Made by a program: the position numbers and the translations under genes. A stretch of 64,000 bases of DNA from an uncultured Bacilli bacterium (lineage in GTDB: Bacteria; Bacillota_I; Bacilli_A; RF39; UBA660): assembly GCA_934141575.1 (NCBI GenBank), contig CAKPCJ010000002.1:1-64000 (forward strand), written 5' to 3'. The notes beneath the pieces were generated by a model, which was given only the letters and a program-made list of their open reading frames with translations, had not been told where the DNA came from and did no database searches. This document shows positions 44,560-54,168 of this stretch, in pieces (positions within the stretch are counted from its first letter, which is position 1; every line of letters begins with the position of its first letter).

Positions 44560-45618
44560 TTAATCTATCATTAATAACTTCAAAAAATCCAAAACCATAT
44601 CTTTAGTATCAGAGTCTATATCCTTAGTAGATGTTATTAGTTTTAATGCGCCCTTTATTTTTGCAGATTTAAGTTCAACTAAATCATTAATGCCTGCTTT
44701 TCTAAATATATCAAACAAAGATTTTGTAAATTTTTCTCGTTTGTCATAATCATACTTTTTTATCCAAGCCAAAAAGTTTTCCTCATATCGTTGACTATTT
44801 TTGCTTAAATTACAAGTTATAAAATGTCCACCATAACACGCCCAAGAAGTACCATCATGTTGGAGTATTCCTTTTGCCTTGCTTTCGACAACAATATAAT
44901 TAGTATCATGCATTAAAACCAAACCAACTATACTTTCCTTAGGTACAAAAGCTTTAATTCTATCCTTAATTTCTTTATAATTTTGAGATTCAAATTCAGA
45001 CTTTCTAAGACCTGGACCATCATTATTATAAATACACCTTATTTTTTTCCTAATATTTGGCTTACAATACATTGAAGATACAACTGCTAGATTTCCACCT
45101 TTAGAATGCCCTCCAACAAGTATATTTTTATCAGTAAATTTAACAACAGAATTCAAATAATCAATAGCTTGCTTTTGTGACAATGTAGGAAACATATATG
45201 ATAATTTCATATCCTCTTCCCAACCACTAATACTACTATCTGTACCTTCATATGAAATATAAATAGTATTATTATCTAACTTACAACATAATGCACCAAA
45301 TTGACTGTTTTCATCAACATTGTAAGCGTAATTGTAAAGTCTCATATTACCAAATCTAACACTATTTTGCATTAATTTTAAAAGTTCAATTGCTTTCCTT
45401 ATTGCCATTATATTAAGAGATATTTCATCATCAGAATACTTGCTGAAAAAGAGTCTTGCAGCATCATTAACAGTAATAGATGAGGTATTTTTAGGAACTA
45501 TACCATCAAAATTAATATATGATAAAAACGATAAGATTACATTATCAACTTCATTAAATTTTTCATCATCAAATGAATATTTTCTATAATGTTTTAAATA
45601 TGTTTTAACATCTTCCAT
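44560..45618 (-). CDS. DUF2974 / Mbeg1-like alpha/beta hydrolase
   Basis: 352 residues. Contains the nucleophile elbow GHSKGGN (Ser in a lipase-like fold), and the N-terminal pattern FNEVDNVILSFLSYINFDGI. These features match DUF2974 proteins. YISYEGTDSSISGWEEDM is a further lipase-like block. The family has unknown substrates, perhaps lipids. GGTGGTGATGAT precedes the ATG. It is co-transcribed with the rhodanese lipoprotein (11-base gap). Confidence 0.8.
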   Translation of the reverse strand: MEDVKTYLKHYRKYSFDDEKFNEVDNVILSFLSYINFDGIVPKNTSSITVNDAARLFFSKYSDDEISLNIMAIRKAIELLKLMQNSVRFGNMRLYNYAYNVDENSQFGALCCKLDNNTIYISYEGTDSSISGWEEDMKLSYMFPTLSQKQAIDYLNSVVKFTDKNILVGGHSKGGNLAVVSSMYCKPNIRKKIRCIYNNDGPGLRKSEFESQNYKEIKDRIKAFVPKESIVGLVLMHDTNYIVVESKAKGILQHDGTSWACYGGHFITCNLSKNSQRYEENFLAWIKKYDYDKREKFTKSLFDIFRKAGINDLVELKSAKIKGALKLITSTKDIDSDTKDMVLDFLKLLMID

Positions 45619-45629
45619 ATCATCACCAC

Positions 45630-46046
45630 CTAATTTACAATTTCATAAGGCCAGTCAACTATTCCTCCAAAACTATACACATTACTATAACCAAGACTTG
45701 CAAGTTTTTTAGCAGCCTCTTGTGCTCTAGCTCCGCTTCTACAATATAGTAAAATTTTCTTGTTCTTATCAGAAACAATATTCTCAATCTTATACTGAAT
45801 AGAATCAACCGGAATATTAATAGCATTCTCAATATAACCAGTATTATACTCATTTTTACTTCTAACATCTATAATAACAACATCTTCATTTTCTATAATA
45901 TCATGCGCACTGACAGCATCGATAATACTATAATCTTGAACCGAAGTATTATTAGAATCTGCACTATTTGAATCGTTATTTGCATTATTACTATAACAAC
46001 CAACTACTAAAAAGAAACATATAAAAATAGCAATTAATTTTTTCAC
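45630..46046 (-). CDS. Rhodanese-domain lipoprotein
   Basis: 138 residues. The signal peptide ends in the lipobox VVGC. A Ser/Asn-rich linker is followed by a single rhodanese domain with DVRSKNEYNTGYIENAINIP and the active-site loop YCRSGARA (catalytic Cys). Extracellular sulfur transfer or redox handling is likely. The GTG start has AGGTGAT five bases upstream. It lies just downstream of the tRNA-Ser terminator. Confidence 0.88.
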   Translation of the reverse strand: MKKLIAIFICFFLVVGCYSNNANNDSNSADSNNTSVQDYSIIDAVSAHDIIENEDVVIIDVRSKNEYNTGYIENAINIPVDSIQYKIENIVSDKNKKILLYCRSGARAQEAAKKLASLGYSNVYSFGGIVDWPYEIVN

Positions 46047-46092
46047 ATTATCACCTAATTTAATTATACATTAAAAACTTATTTAGGCAATA

Positions 46093-46115
46093 AAAAAACC
46101 GTATTTAAACGGTTA
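46093..46115 (-). terminator. Terminator after tRNA-Ser
   Basis: 5-bp AACCG/CGGTT stem with an eight-base loop, followed by seven T residues on the minus strand. Confidence 0.7.
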
Positions 46116-46124
46116 ATTTACATA

Positions 46125-46217
46125 TGGCGGAGCAGGAGAGATTTGAACTCTCGCACCAGTTTAACCCGGTCTACACCCTTAGCAGGGGCGCCTCTTCAGC
46201 CTCTTGAGTACTACTCC
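46125..46217 (-). tRNA. tRNA-Ser (anticodon GCU)
   Basis: 93 nt including encoded CCA. The acceptor GGAGTAG pairs with CTGCTCC (one G-U), the anticodon loop CTGCTAA gives GCU (reads AGC/AGT), there is a long variable arm, and the T-arm has GTTCAAATC. Confidence 0.97.
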
Positions 46218-46285
46218 ACAAGCTACATAAAACATTTTACATTATATAGAATTTAAAGTCAATAAAAAAAGCAATTAAATTAACA

Positions 46286-47572
46286 TTAATTACTTTTTTC
46301 AGAAGGTTTGATAACAACAGATGATACATTTGAAAAATCAATAGATTTAATAATATTCATAAATTCTTCATAATCCAATTCTTTTATTCGTTTTATTTGA
46401 TCATGAATATAATCATCATAATTCATAACGTTTGCTACTATCATTTCATTAATACTAACTATTTTATCAAACGATGAAATATAAGCTGAAATCATAACCT
46501 TCTTTCTTCTCTCAAAATCTTCTTCTGTTATATCTAGTGAGTTTATTTTTCCTTTTGCCATATTTATTATTTCATCAGGATTACTTGATTCTAAAAACAA
46601 ACATGGTAAATAATGAGAATCAGAATTCATTATCTCAAAACCAGAGTCAGTTAATATCTTTTTATTTCTAGCCTCTGAAACAAACAAAGAAGTTGAGCCA
46701 AATAATACTTCCAATAATATGCTTAAATATCTATTTAATTTAAATTTGTCCTTTAAATCTATTTTCTTTTTGCTTATCTTAAAAGCTAATGCTATTTTAG
46801 ATTCACTAATAGATTTTGTAAGTTCAACTTTTTCCTTAACTACTGAATCTGGTTCCTCAAAATTTTTAACAACTATTTTATCAATTTTTTTATAATTTTT
46901 CTTTTCTTGATTTTCTCTAATAATACTAACAAGCTCTTCGGGATTAAATCTACCAGTTGCTACTATAAACATATTAGAAGGATTATAAAAAGTATTATAA
47001 CAATCCATTAATTCATCCTTTGTTATTTTCATTATATCTTCTACTTCACCAGCAATTGGGTTCCTCATGTTATTTTCTTTAAATGCTGCTGCTAAAATAC
47101 CTTCGTATAAATTCCAAAATGGATCATCTTTATACATGTTTATTTCTTGCTCAATTATACCTTTTTCCTTTTCAATATTCTCTTCAGTTAAATAAATGGA
47201 TTGAACATAATCTAATAAATAATTAACATTTTCCTTTAAATGCCCTGGTCCAATATAAAGATATGTTGTTTTATTAAATGTAGTTGAAGCATTACATGAA
47301 GCACCATTTTTTGAATAAAAATCAAATGGATCTACACCATCTTCCATCTCAAAAACTTTATGTTCAAGGAAATGCGCTATTCCATTATGAACTTTTACCA
47401 TTTTATTTTTTTCTATAGGTATAAATTCAGTATTAATAGAACCAAATCTAGTTGTAAAAGTAACATAAGTTTCAGTAAAATCATTTTTTGGCAACATATA
47501 AATTTCTAAACCATTATCTAATTTTTCCTTATAAAAAGTTTCTCCAACTTCAGAAATTTTGATTTTTTCCAA
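46286..47572 (-). CDS. yfmH: M16 peptidase, EF-P modification protein YfmH-type
   Basis: 428 residues. Catalytic member of an M16 pair; zinc motif HFLEH (HxxEH) with KFNGASCNAST-like downstream block and EKGIIEQEI supplying the third ligand. In Bacillus this pair is linked to EF-P 5-aminopentanol modification. The TTG at 47572 is the likely start: GGAGGTGAG lies four bases upstream, and the GTG five codons earlier is inside that site. It overlaps yfmF by 23 bases. A terminator-like repeat follows its stop. Confidence 0.88.
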   Translation of the reverse strand: MEKIKISEVGETFYKEKLDNGLEIYMLPKNDFTETYVTFTTRFGSINTEFIPIEKNKMVKVHNGIAHFLEHKVFEMEDGVDPFDFYSKNGASCNASTTFNKTTYLYIGPGHLKENVNYLLDYVQSIYLTEENIEKEKGIIEQEINMYKDDPFWNLYEGILAAAFKENNMRNPIAGEVEDIMKITKDELMDCYNTFYNPSNMFIVATGRFNPEELVSIIRENQEKKNYKKIDKIVVKNFEEPDSVVKEKVELTKSISESKIALAFKISKKKIDLKDKFKLNRYLSILLEVLFGSTSLFVSEARNKKILTDSGFEIMNSDSHYLPCLFLESSNPDEIINMAKGKINSLDITEEDFERRKKVMISAYISSFDKIVSINEMIVANVMNYDDYIHDQIKRIKELDYEEFMNIIKSIDFSNVSSVVIKPSEKSN

Positions 47573-48833
47573 GATTCTCACCTCCACTTAAAAGATAAAT
47601 TGTGTCAATTTTGATTTTTTTACTTACTTTAATTATATCTTCTCTCGTTACCTCATTATACTTTTTCCTTCTTACATCTAATGGATCAAGCTCAGTTACT
47701 TCAGTACAAAAATAAGTATTCATAATTCTAGTTGGAGAATCATATATAGAATCTAATGAACAATTAATATTATTTTTTGCAATTTCAATTTCCTCATCAG
47801 TAAACGTACCCTTAGTCATATCTTTCATACACATTTTGATTGAATCAACCACATTATTTAACTTATCTTTATCTATACCTGAAACAATAGTAAACAGATT
47901 ATCAATTCTAGTATAAGATGAATTAACATAATAACAAAGTGATTTCTTTTCCCTTATTTCCTTGAAAAACTTAGAATCGCAACCTTCACCTAAAATCATA
48001 TTGTAAATTACCATAACATACTTAGATTCAAATTCAGTCAAATTATTAAGTTTACATCCTATTGCTAATTTTGCTTGAGTTATATCATCAAATTCAATAA
48101 TTTTTTGTGGAACTGATTTAGAACCACTTTGAATACATATAAGTTCCTTTTTAGGTTTTTTTAACGTGTTAACTTTAAACTTTTCTCTAAACATTTCTGT
48201 AATCTTATTAAAATCTATATCCCCAAGTACGAATATATCAATTAAATTCTGATTTAACATCATTTCATAATACTCGTATAATGACGAAGGAGTTATGGCT
48301 TCAAGATCATCCATATACCCAATTCCTCTTAATGAAATAGGGCTATTTGAATCCATAATCTCAAGCATTCTCATAACACTATATTTTCCCTTATTTTCTT
48401 TAATAGATTTTATTTGAGATTCCATAGTATTTTTTATTATATTAAAAGACTTTTCATCAAACTTTTTATTTTTAGCATTAGGTTTAAATAAGATCTCCAT
48501 AAAAAAGTCAAAAGCTTTTGAAAATGAACCCTTTTCAGTATATTTTTCATTAAGAGATACCATTTGATAAGAAGAATTTATATAATTTCCTAATCTCGTA
48601 TTTGTAGAACTTACATTTAAATCGTAATTTTTCTCTGCTTCTATAGCTAAACTCCTATTGTCAGGAAAGTTTTTAGTAGAATCAAGAAGTATATCTGATA
48701 AAAAATTCAAATTAGTTATATCACTTTTTTCTATAGGTTTTCTAAAATTTATTTTAACAAATATTCTTTTAAAATTACTTGTTTTAATCATATGTAAATT
48801 ATACGCATGCATATCAACCTTTTTATACTCCAT
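47550..48833 (-). CDS. yfmF: M16-family non-catalytic partner, YfmF-type
   Basis: 427 residues of M16 fold (two homologous halves) with no HxxEH motif at the expected N-terminal position, so it is the non-catalytic partner of the following peptidase. The C-terminal half shows LGEGCDSKFFKEIREKKSLCYYV, a typical M16 block. GGAGGTAATT precedes the ATG. Together they presumably form a heterodimer. Confidence 0.88.
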   Translation of the reverse strand: MEYKKVDMHAYNLHMIKTSNFKRIFVKINFRKPIEKSDITNLNFLSDILLDSTKNFPDNRSLAIEAEKNYDLNVSSTNTRLGNYINSSYQMVSLNEKYTEKGSFSKAFDFFMEILFKPNAKNKKFDEKSFNIIKNTMESQIKSIKENKGKYSVMRMLEIMDSNSPISLRGIGYMDDLEAITPSSLYEYYEMMLNQNLIDIFVLGDIDFNKITEMFREKFKVNTLKKPKKELICIQSGSKSVPQKIIEFDDITQAKLAIGCKLNNLTEFESKYVMVIYNMILGEGCDSKFFKEIREKKSLCYYVNSSYTRIDNLFTIVSGIDKDKLNNVVDSIKMCMKDMTKGTFTDEEIEIAKNNINCSLDSIYDSPTRIMNTYFCTEVTELDPLDVRRKKYNEVTREDIIKVSKKIKIDTIYLLSGGENLGKNQNF

Positions 48834-48879
48834 AATTACCTCCTCTTCTATTTGATTATTATTGCCAAAATCTATAAAA

Positions 48880-49602
48880 TTATAATTTTAAAGTAGATTC
48901 TAATGCCAAAGAAATCATGGAATTCAATGATTTTTCTCTTTGTTCAGCACTCAATTGCTCTTTTCTATAATGAGAATCAACAACTGTAGCTAAACATGCA
49001 CATTTTTTATTTAACATTTTAGCTAAGTAGAAAAGACCAAACGATTCCATCTCAGCACCTATTATATTTGCCTCTTTTGGTAATCTTCCCAATAATTGAT
49101 TTATATCTGTTACATACCAATCAAAACAATCACTCGATAATATATTTCCACGTACACACTTGATTTCCTTTTCAATAGCAGTTTTTTCTATAATATCGGT
49201 AACTTCTTTAGTAGAAGAAGCCATCTTACAATTATCATTATTTAAAGTGTAAGCAAAATTACTTTCAGTATAACTATTATCAACAAGTATTACATCTAAT
49301 AATTCCAAATCTGGACTATATCCGCCACAAGATCCTATCCTTATAATACATTCTACATCATAAAACTTATATAATTCATAAGCATATATTCCTATACTAG
49401 GAATTCCCATACCATGAGCCATTACAGTTATTTCTTTACCTTTATAATATCCTGTATACGCCAACATATTTCTAACAGAATTTACTTCTCTAGCATCAGT
49501 TAAAAAATCTGTTGCTATTTTTTTTGCCCTAAGTGGATCACCTGGCATTAATACTATTTTTGCAATATCCCCCTTATTTGCTTGATTATGTGCAGTTGCC
49601 AT
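48880..49602 (-). CDS. deoD: Purine nucleoside phosphorylase (DeoD type)
   Basis: 240 residues. Hexameric-type PNP of purine salvage: phosphorolysis of purine (deoxy)nucleosides. Conserved blocks: VLMPGDPLRAK, RIGSCGGY (phosphate site), and GAEMESFGLFYLA (ribose site). AGGAATAG precedes the ATG. It is separated by 46 bases from yfmF and probably shares its transcript. Confidence 0.95.
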   Translation of the reverse strand: MATAHNQANKGDIAKIVLMPGDPLRAKKIATDFLTDAREVNSVRNMLAYTGYYKGKEITVMAHGMGIPSIGIYAYELYKFYDVECIIRIGSCGGYSPDLELLDVILVDNSYTESNFAYTLNNDNCKMASSTKEVTDIIEKTAIEKEIKCVRGNILSSDCFDWYVTDINQLLGRLPKEANIIGAEMESFGLFYLAKMLNKKCACLATVVDSHYRKEQLSAEQREKSLNSMISLALESTLKL

Positions 49603-49688
49603 AAACTATTCCTCCATTCTTAGTTTAATTATAACATTTAAAAAATTTTATATAAATAGTTTGCGCATTTTAGTTTACATAATTCAAA

Positions 49689-49711
49689 AAAGAATAGACA
49701 ACTCTATTCTA
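49689..49711 (-). terminator. Terminator after the small membrane protein gene
   Basis: 8-bp stem AGAATAGA/TCTATTCT with loop GTTG, followed by TTTTT on the minus strand. It overlaps the stop of the gene at 49704. Confidence 0.8.
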
Positions 49712-49913
49712 AAATATTATTATACATTTCAAATGTTTCTTTCAATCCAAGTACATTCCATACTACAAAAAGCAATATTACAATAAGTAGAATCATAACT
49801 ACAAAATAAATTATTTGATGCAATATTCTTTTCCTAGATATGTCCTTATTAGCATCTATTACTGCCTGATATACTATTCTATAATTAGGATCATCTTTAT
49901 AATCTTTATCCAT
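49704..49913 (-). CDS. Small single-pass membrane protein
   Basis: 69 residues. A charged N-terminal half is followed by one transmembrane helix (IIYFVVMILLIVILLFVVWNV) and a short tail. It starts two bases after the stop of the upstream gene with only a weak ribosome binding site, so it is probably translated by coupling. No family recognised. Confidence 0.65.
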   Translation of the reverse strand: MDKDYKDDPNYRIVYQAVIDANKDISRKRILHQIIYFVVMILLIVILLFVVWNVLGLKETFEMYNNILE

Positions 49914-49915
49914 AA

Positions 49916-51109
49916 TTAATAGAAGAAATCTGCAAGGCTAGTAGTAACCTTAGGTTCTAATTTACTATTTGATTTTTCCTCAATACTAGCTACGTTTTCA
50001 ACTAATATTTGTTTTTCTTTTTCGTATGAAATATCATGAACTGTTTTTTTCTTTTGTTCAATTTCACTAATTATAGAATTAAATCTTGGATCATTTTCGG
50101 AAATACTATACTGAGAAAAAACTATATTTTTAACATCATCAAAAACTCTTTCAGTATTAATAACATCATATTTATCAGAAAAATCTAGTACTTTATTTTC
50201 AGTCTTTTTATTGCCACTTAGTTTTACAGAATCATCACTAGCAACTTGTTTTGTTATCGAAACAATCTCTGGAACAAAGTCTGAATTAACAAGTTGATAA
50301 AATTGATCTATATCACCAGTAAATGTAGGCAATATTTGTGCAACAAACTTAGAATATAAATTATGCACTTCATCTAAATTTAAATTTTGAAAACCATTTA
50401 CTTTTCCAACAATATTTCTAGTTAAATCAATAAATTCTTTATAAAACATAGATGTAAATTCTTGAATACTTTTATTTTTAGAATCATTATTTAAATTAAT
50501 TTGTTCAGGAATAATATTATCTAAACTGTCTATTCTTGAAGCAGCACGTTCTTTAGAAACAGCATAGTCATACACTTCTTCTTTCAACCTTTGAATAGCA
50601 TTGCTATTCATATTTCTATATCCCATTATATCTTCTTCAAATTTGCCCTGAAATCTGAGAACTATACCTCTAACTTCATCCATAACATCATCTGATACAT
50701 ATCCATCAAGTTTTCTTTGAATAACTGGATAAACTTCATATAATAAATCGGTTATATTATTATCATAACTCCTCAATGACGAATTTTCTTCTTCAAATTT
50801 ACGACTAACTTGATTACTTTCAATATCCCCATCAATTGCAGCATTGCCAATAACATTTAAACGTGTAACAGTATCTTCTAAACCAACCTGGTATTTCCTG
50901 CGCATATTATTTATATAATCAATTTGTTCCATAACAATTGGTTCTATTTGACGTTCATTAATACCAATGCGATTATCCTGAAATTCCGTTACTATAGCAT
51001 CTATCAAATTAATAGCCGTACTTCTAACAAGATTGGATTCCTCGTAAAAATTTTCTAATAACGTATTCCCACATTTTCTAATAATTTCCTTAATATCATC
51101 ATCACTCAT
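49916..51109 (-). CDS. Unknown helical protein
   Basis: 397 residues. Predominantly long amphipathic helices with heptad-like spacing, acidic, no transmembrane segment or enzyme motif. The C-terminal 100 residues are charged and probably disordered. AGGAGGAATATT precedes the ATG. It is immediately followed by the small membrane protein, which could anchor it. No name can be given. Confidence 0.6.
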   Translation of the reverse strand: MSDDDIKEIIRKCGNTLLENFYEESNLVRSTAINLIDAIVTEFQDNRIGINERQIEPIVMEQIDYINNMRRKYQVGLEDTVTRLNVIGNAAIDGDIESNQVSRKFEEENSSLRSYDNNITDLLYEVYPVIQRKLDGYVSDDVMDEVRGIVLRFQGKFEEDIMGYRNMNSNAIQRLKEEVYDYAVSKERAASRIDSLDNIIPEQINLNNDSKNKSIQEFTSMFYKEFIDLTRNIVGKVNGFQNLNLDEVHNLYSKFVAQILPTFTGDIDQFYQLVNSDFVPEIVSITKQVASDDSVKLSGNKKTENKVLDFSDKYDVINTERVFDDVKNIVFSQYSISENDPRFNSIISEIEQKKKTVHDISYEKEKQILVENVASIEEKSNSKLEPKVTTSLADFFY

Positions 51110-51209
51110 AATATTCCTCCTATGCTAGTTTTAGTATAACATTATTATATAAAAAACTAAGAAATTTAAAATAGAATTTACATATTATTTACAAAAAAAA
51201 GACAATAAA

Positions 51210-53513
51210 TTAATTACTGTCTTCATTCTTTTCTACTTTAACCAATACTTCTCTAGGCTTAGACCCATTAGGTGGTCCTATAATGCCTCTTTCTTCAAGT
51301 AAATCAATCGCTCTAGCAGCACGATTATAACCTATGCGATACTTTCTTTGCAATAGCGAAGCACTTACCTTTCCAGTGTCAACAACAAATTTTACCATAT
51401 CATTATAAAAAGGTTCATCATATTCATCCTTTTCTTCTCTAGAAGCTGTGCCTTCAAGTATCTCTGTTGATTTATTTGAATTGCCTAATGTCATATCATA
51501 TTGAACTTTTTGTTGACCACTTACATAATCAATTATATTTTTAATTTCATCATCAGTTATATATGCTCCTTGTATACGAGTTGGAGCATTTTCACCCATA
51601 GGTAAATATAACATATCTCCTTTGCCAAGTAATCTCTCAGCACCAACCGAATCCAAGATTGTACGTGAATCTATTCCACTAGCCACAGCAAACGCAATAC
51701 GTGAAGGAATATTTGACTTAATTACACCCGTAATTACATCTGTAGATGGTCTTTGAGTAGCAATAATCAAATGAATTCCTGCAGCACGTGCCATTTGAGT
51801 TATTCTCAATATAGAATCTTCTACTTCTTTAGCAGCAACCAACATCAAATCTGCTAATTCATCGATTATAACGACTATATATGGAAGTTTCTTAAGTTTT
51901 TCACCATCTGGCAAAACTGAATTTGTTTTTTCAACATAAGCATTATATGTTTCTATATTTTTAGTACCAGACTCAGAAAACATATCATATCTTTCTTCCA
52001 TTTTTCCAACGATATCTTTAAGCACAATTGCAGCTCTCTTAGGATCAGTTACAACAGGTGCCAATAAATGTGGAACGCCATTATAACCACTAAGTTCTAC
52101 TTTTTTAGGATCAACCATTACTAATTTTACTTCATCTGGTTTGGTTCTCATAAGAATTGAACAAATAATTCCATTTATACATACACTTTTACCACTACCA
52201 GTAGAACCAGCGACTAAAAGGTGAGGAGTTTTATTTATCTTACAATATTTAGCATCACCCATTATATTTTTTCCAAGAGAAACCAATAATTTTTCTGAAT
52301 CATCTGTTTTTGGTATAGATTCAATCATTTCTCTAAATGAAACAGACTGTACAACTTTGTTTGGTATTTCTATACCTATTGTACTTTTTCCAGGGATTGG
52401 AGCCTCTATTCTTACATCTTTAGCAGCAAGTGCTAAAGCAATCTCCCTATAAATTCCCAAAATCTTACTTACTTTTGTACCAGACTTTAACTCAACCTCG
52501 TATTGAGCAACTGTTGGACCCTCATGAACAGCAACTACTTTTCCCTCTAATCCAAAATCCCTCAAAACTTTTTCAAGGGCATTAACAGTATTTACAATTC
52601 CTGCCTTATTAGTAGATTTTTCTTTTTTCTTAACAGGATTTAATATTGATAAAGGTGGTAATTTATAACCCGGGTTTGTAATTTCTTCAACATTTTCCAT
52701 AGTAACTTCACGAACTGGTTCAATTTCCTTACTTTCTTTAATTATAGGTTCTTCTACCTTTTTTGTTTCTTTTACATTAGACTGTAACAATTCATCAACA
52801 CTAGATATAACTACCCTATTATCTGGTTTAACATCATCATCTGACAAATTTTCAATCAATGTTGGTTTAGAATGCACTGTTGAAGTAATACTTTCCTCTT
52901 CATCATTAATTTTAATTTTTCTTTCACTTGTACTTTCTCTTTTCTTAGGTTTTAATTTTAATAAAATATTTTTAAAAGAATCAACTAATGAAATATCAAA
53001 TAATAACACTATACCAACAATTATAAGAGCACCAATTACTATTTTCATTCCCAACATTCCAAGCAAACTATTAAATAGAGCTGCAAAAACAGCACCTATC
53101 ATACCACCGCCTAAGTTATTCATTGCATTAACAGTTTTCAATGAAAAAACAGCAGTAATATTATCCAAGGTTTTAGTAATAATTTCAACACCATTATGTC
53201 TAGTAGCATATCCAATATGTGCATAAGATAAAAGTGCAATAGAAATTATATAAAAGCCTACAAACCTAGATGACAAAAAATTAGGTATACCACGTTTTGC
53301 AATTATATAAACACCTAATAATAAGGTAAGCAATAAAAACACCATATAAAAATTACCTATCAAAAAACAAGAAAATTTTTGAAGTAATGTTCCTAAAAAG
53401 CCATCAGTTATCAATCCTATTAATGACAAAACAACAAGTAGTAACCCGTAAAGTTCATTAGTATAACTAGCTTTCTTCTTTCCTGTATCTTTTTGTGTTT
53501 TCTTTTTTGGCAT
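51210..53513 (-). CDS. ftsK: DNA translocase FtsK/SpoIIIE
   Basis: 767 residues. Pumps chromosome DNA through the closing septum. An N-terminal four-helix membrane part (about 20-185) is followed by an acidic linker, then the alpha-beta motor (Walker A AGSTGSGKS, Walker B VIIDELADLM, IATQRPSTD) and a C-terminal gamma domain with LLQRKYRIGYNRAARAIDLLEERG. The start at 53513 is supported by GGGTGA seven bases upstream; the earlier GTG lies within it. It is followed by a hairpin with a run of T residues. Confidence 0.95.
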   Translation of the reverse strand: MPKKKTQKDTGKKKASYTNELYGLLLVVLSLIGLITDGFLGTLLQKFSCFLIGNFYMVFLLLTLLLGVYIIAKRGIPNFLSSRFVGFYIISIALLSYAHIGYATRHNGVEIITKTLDNITAVFSLKTVNAMNNLGGGMIGAVFAALFNSLLGMLGMKIVIGALIIVGIVLLFDISLVDSFKNILLKLKPKKRESTSERKIKINDEEESITSTVHSKPTLIENLSDDDVKPDNRVVISSVDELLQSNVKETKKVEEPIIKESKEIEPVREVTMENVEEITNPGYKLPPLSILNPVKKKEKSTNKAGIVNTVNALEKVLRDFGLEGKVVAVHEGPTVAQYEVELKSGTKVSKILGIYREIALALAAKDVRIEAPIPGKSTIGIEIPNKVVQSVSFREMIESIPKTDDSEKLLVSLGKNIMGDAKYCKINKTPHLLVAGSTGSGKSVCINGIICSILMRTKPDEVKLVMVDPKKVELSGYNGVPHLLAPVVTDPKRAAIVLKDIVGKMEERYDMFSESGTKNIETYNAYVEKTNSVLPDGEKLKKLPYIVVIIDELADLMLVAAKEVEDSILRITQMARAAGIHLIIATQRPSTDVITGVIKSNIPSRIAFAVASGIDSRTILDSVGAERLLGKGDMLYLPMGENAPTRIQGAYITDDEIKNIIDYVSGQQKVQYDMTLGNSNKSTEILEGTASREEKDEYDEPFYNDMVKFVVDTGKVSASLLQRKYRIGYNRAARAIDLLEERGIIGPPNGSKPREVLVKVEKNEDSN

Positions 53514-53622
53514 AAGTCTTTCACCCACTCTATTATAACACGAAAGGACTTTACATTAAACAAAAACTTACTATTCATTAGCACATTTCATATATAAACA
53601 TATAATTAAATAAGGAGGAATT

Positions 53623-53928
53623 ATGAAAAAAGATAGAGATATGATGTATTACGGTGTAAGTGGTTATGCACAAGGGCCAACACCATTAATGGGAACAATG
53701 CAACCAATGCAATATCAACAACCAGTACAATATCAACAACAAATTCCAAATACTAATTATACGCCACAAAATGATTTAGAAAATAGACTATCAAGAATAG
53801 AAAGACAAATAAGAAGATTGGACAATAGAATAAGTAGATTAGAAAATCCATACCCAGATAGTACTGGTTACCAAACTACAGATACCACTGAAAATATATA
53901 CAAAAGTGATAATATGTACATGATGTAA
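53623..53928 (+). CDS. Small Gln/Tyr-rich protein with a coiled coil
   Basis: 101 residues. The N-terminal half is Met/Gln/Tyr/Pro-rich with a QYQQP(V) repeat. The middle is an uninterrupted heptad helix (LENRLSRIERQIRRLDNR...LE), and the tail is Asp/Tyr/Met-rich. It looks like a small self-assembling coat-type protein, but no family is certain. AAGGAGG precedes the ATG. It is a monocistronic plus-strand gene. Confidence 0.65.
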   Translation: MKKDRDMMYYGVSGYAQGPTPLMGTMQPMQYQQPVQYQQQIPNTNYTPQNDLENRLSRIERQIRRLDNRISRLENPYPDSTGYQTTDTTENIYKSDNMYMM

Positions 53929-53950
53929 AGACCATTAGGTCTTTATTTTT
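53927..53950. terminator. Terminator between two convergent small genes
   Basis: Perfect 7-bp stem AAAGACC/GGTCTTT with loop ATTA, followed by ATTTTTT on the plus strand. Confidence 0.8.
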
Positions 53951-54116
53951 TATACATAATTAATGCAGAAAAACAATATATTTGTTCTTCTGAAAACATC
54001 GAAACAGCAACATTAAACTTAATATCTATAACTTCTCCCTCAAAATCTTCTAAGAATTCATTTATAGCAGATTCCAAATCTTTTTCGTGATCACAATCTA
54101 TTACCTTAACTTTCAT
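53943..54116 (-). CDS. Cse60-like small protein
   Basis: 57 residues. Begins MKVKVIDCDHEKDLESAINEF and has EVIDIKFNVAVSM and IYCFSALIMYK. This is the pattern of the Cse60 family, named for a sporulation-controlled gene in Bacillus. The ATG at 54116 follows GGGTGA; an ATG five codons earlier overlaps that site. It is probably involved in nothing sporulation-specific here, given the lack of other such genes in view. Function unknown. Confidence 0.8.
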   Translation of the reverse strand: MKVKVIDCDHEKDLESAINEFLEDFEGEVIDIKFNVAVSMFSEEQIYCFSALIMYKK

Positions 54117-54168
54117 AAAAAAATCACCCATATAGATTATTACACTATATAGGTGACAATTTTGTCGA

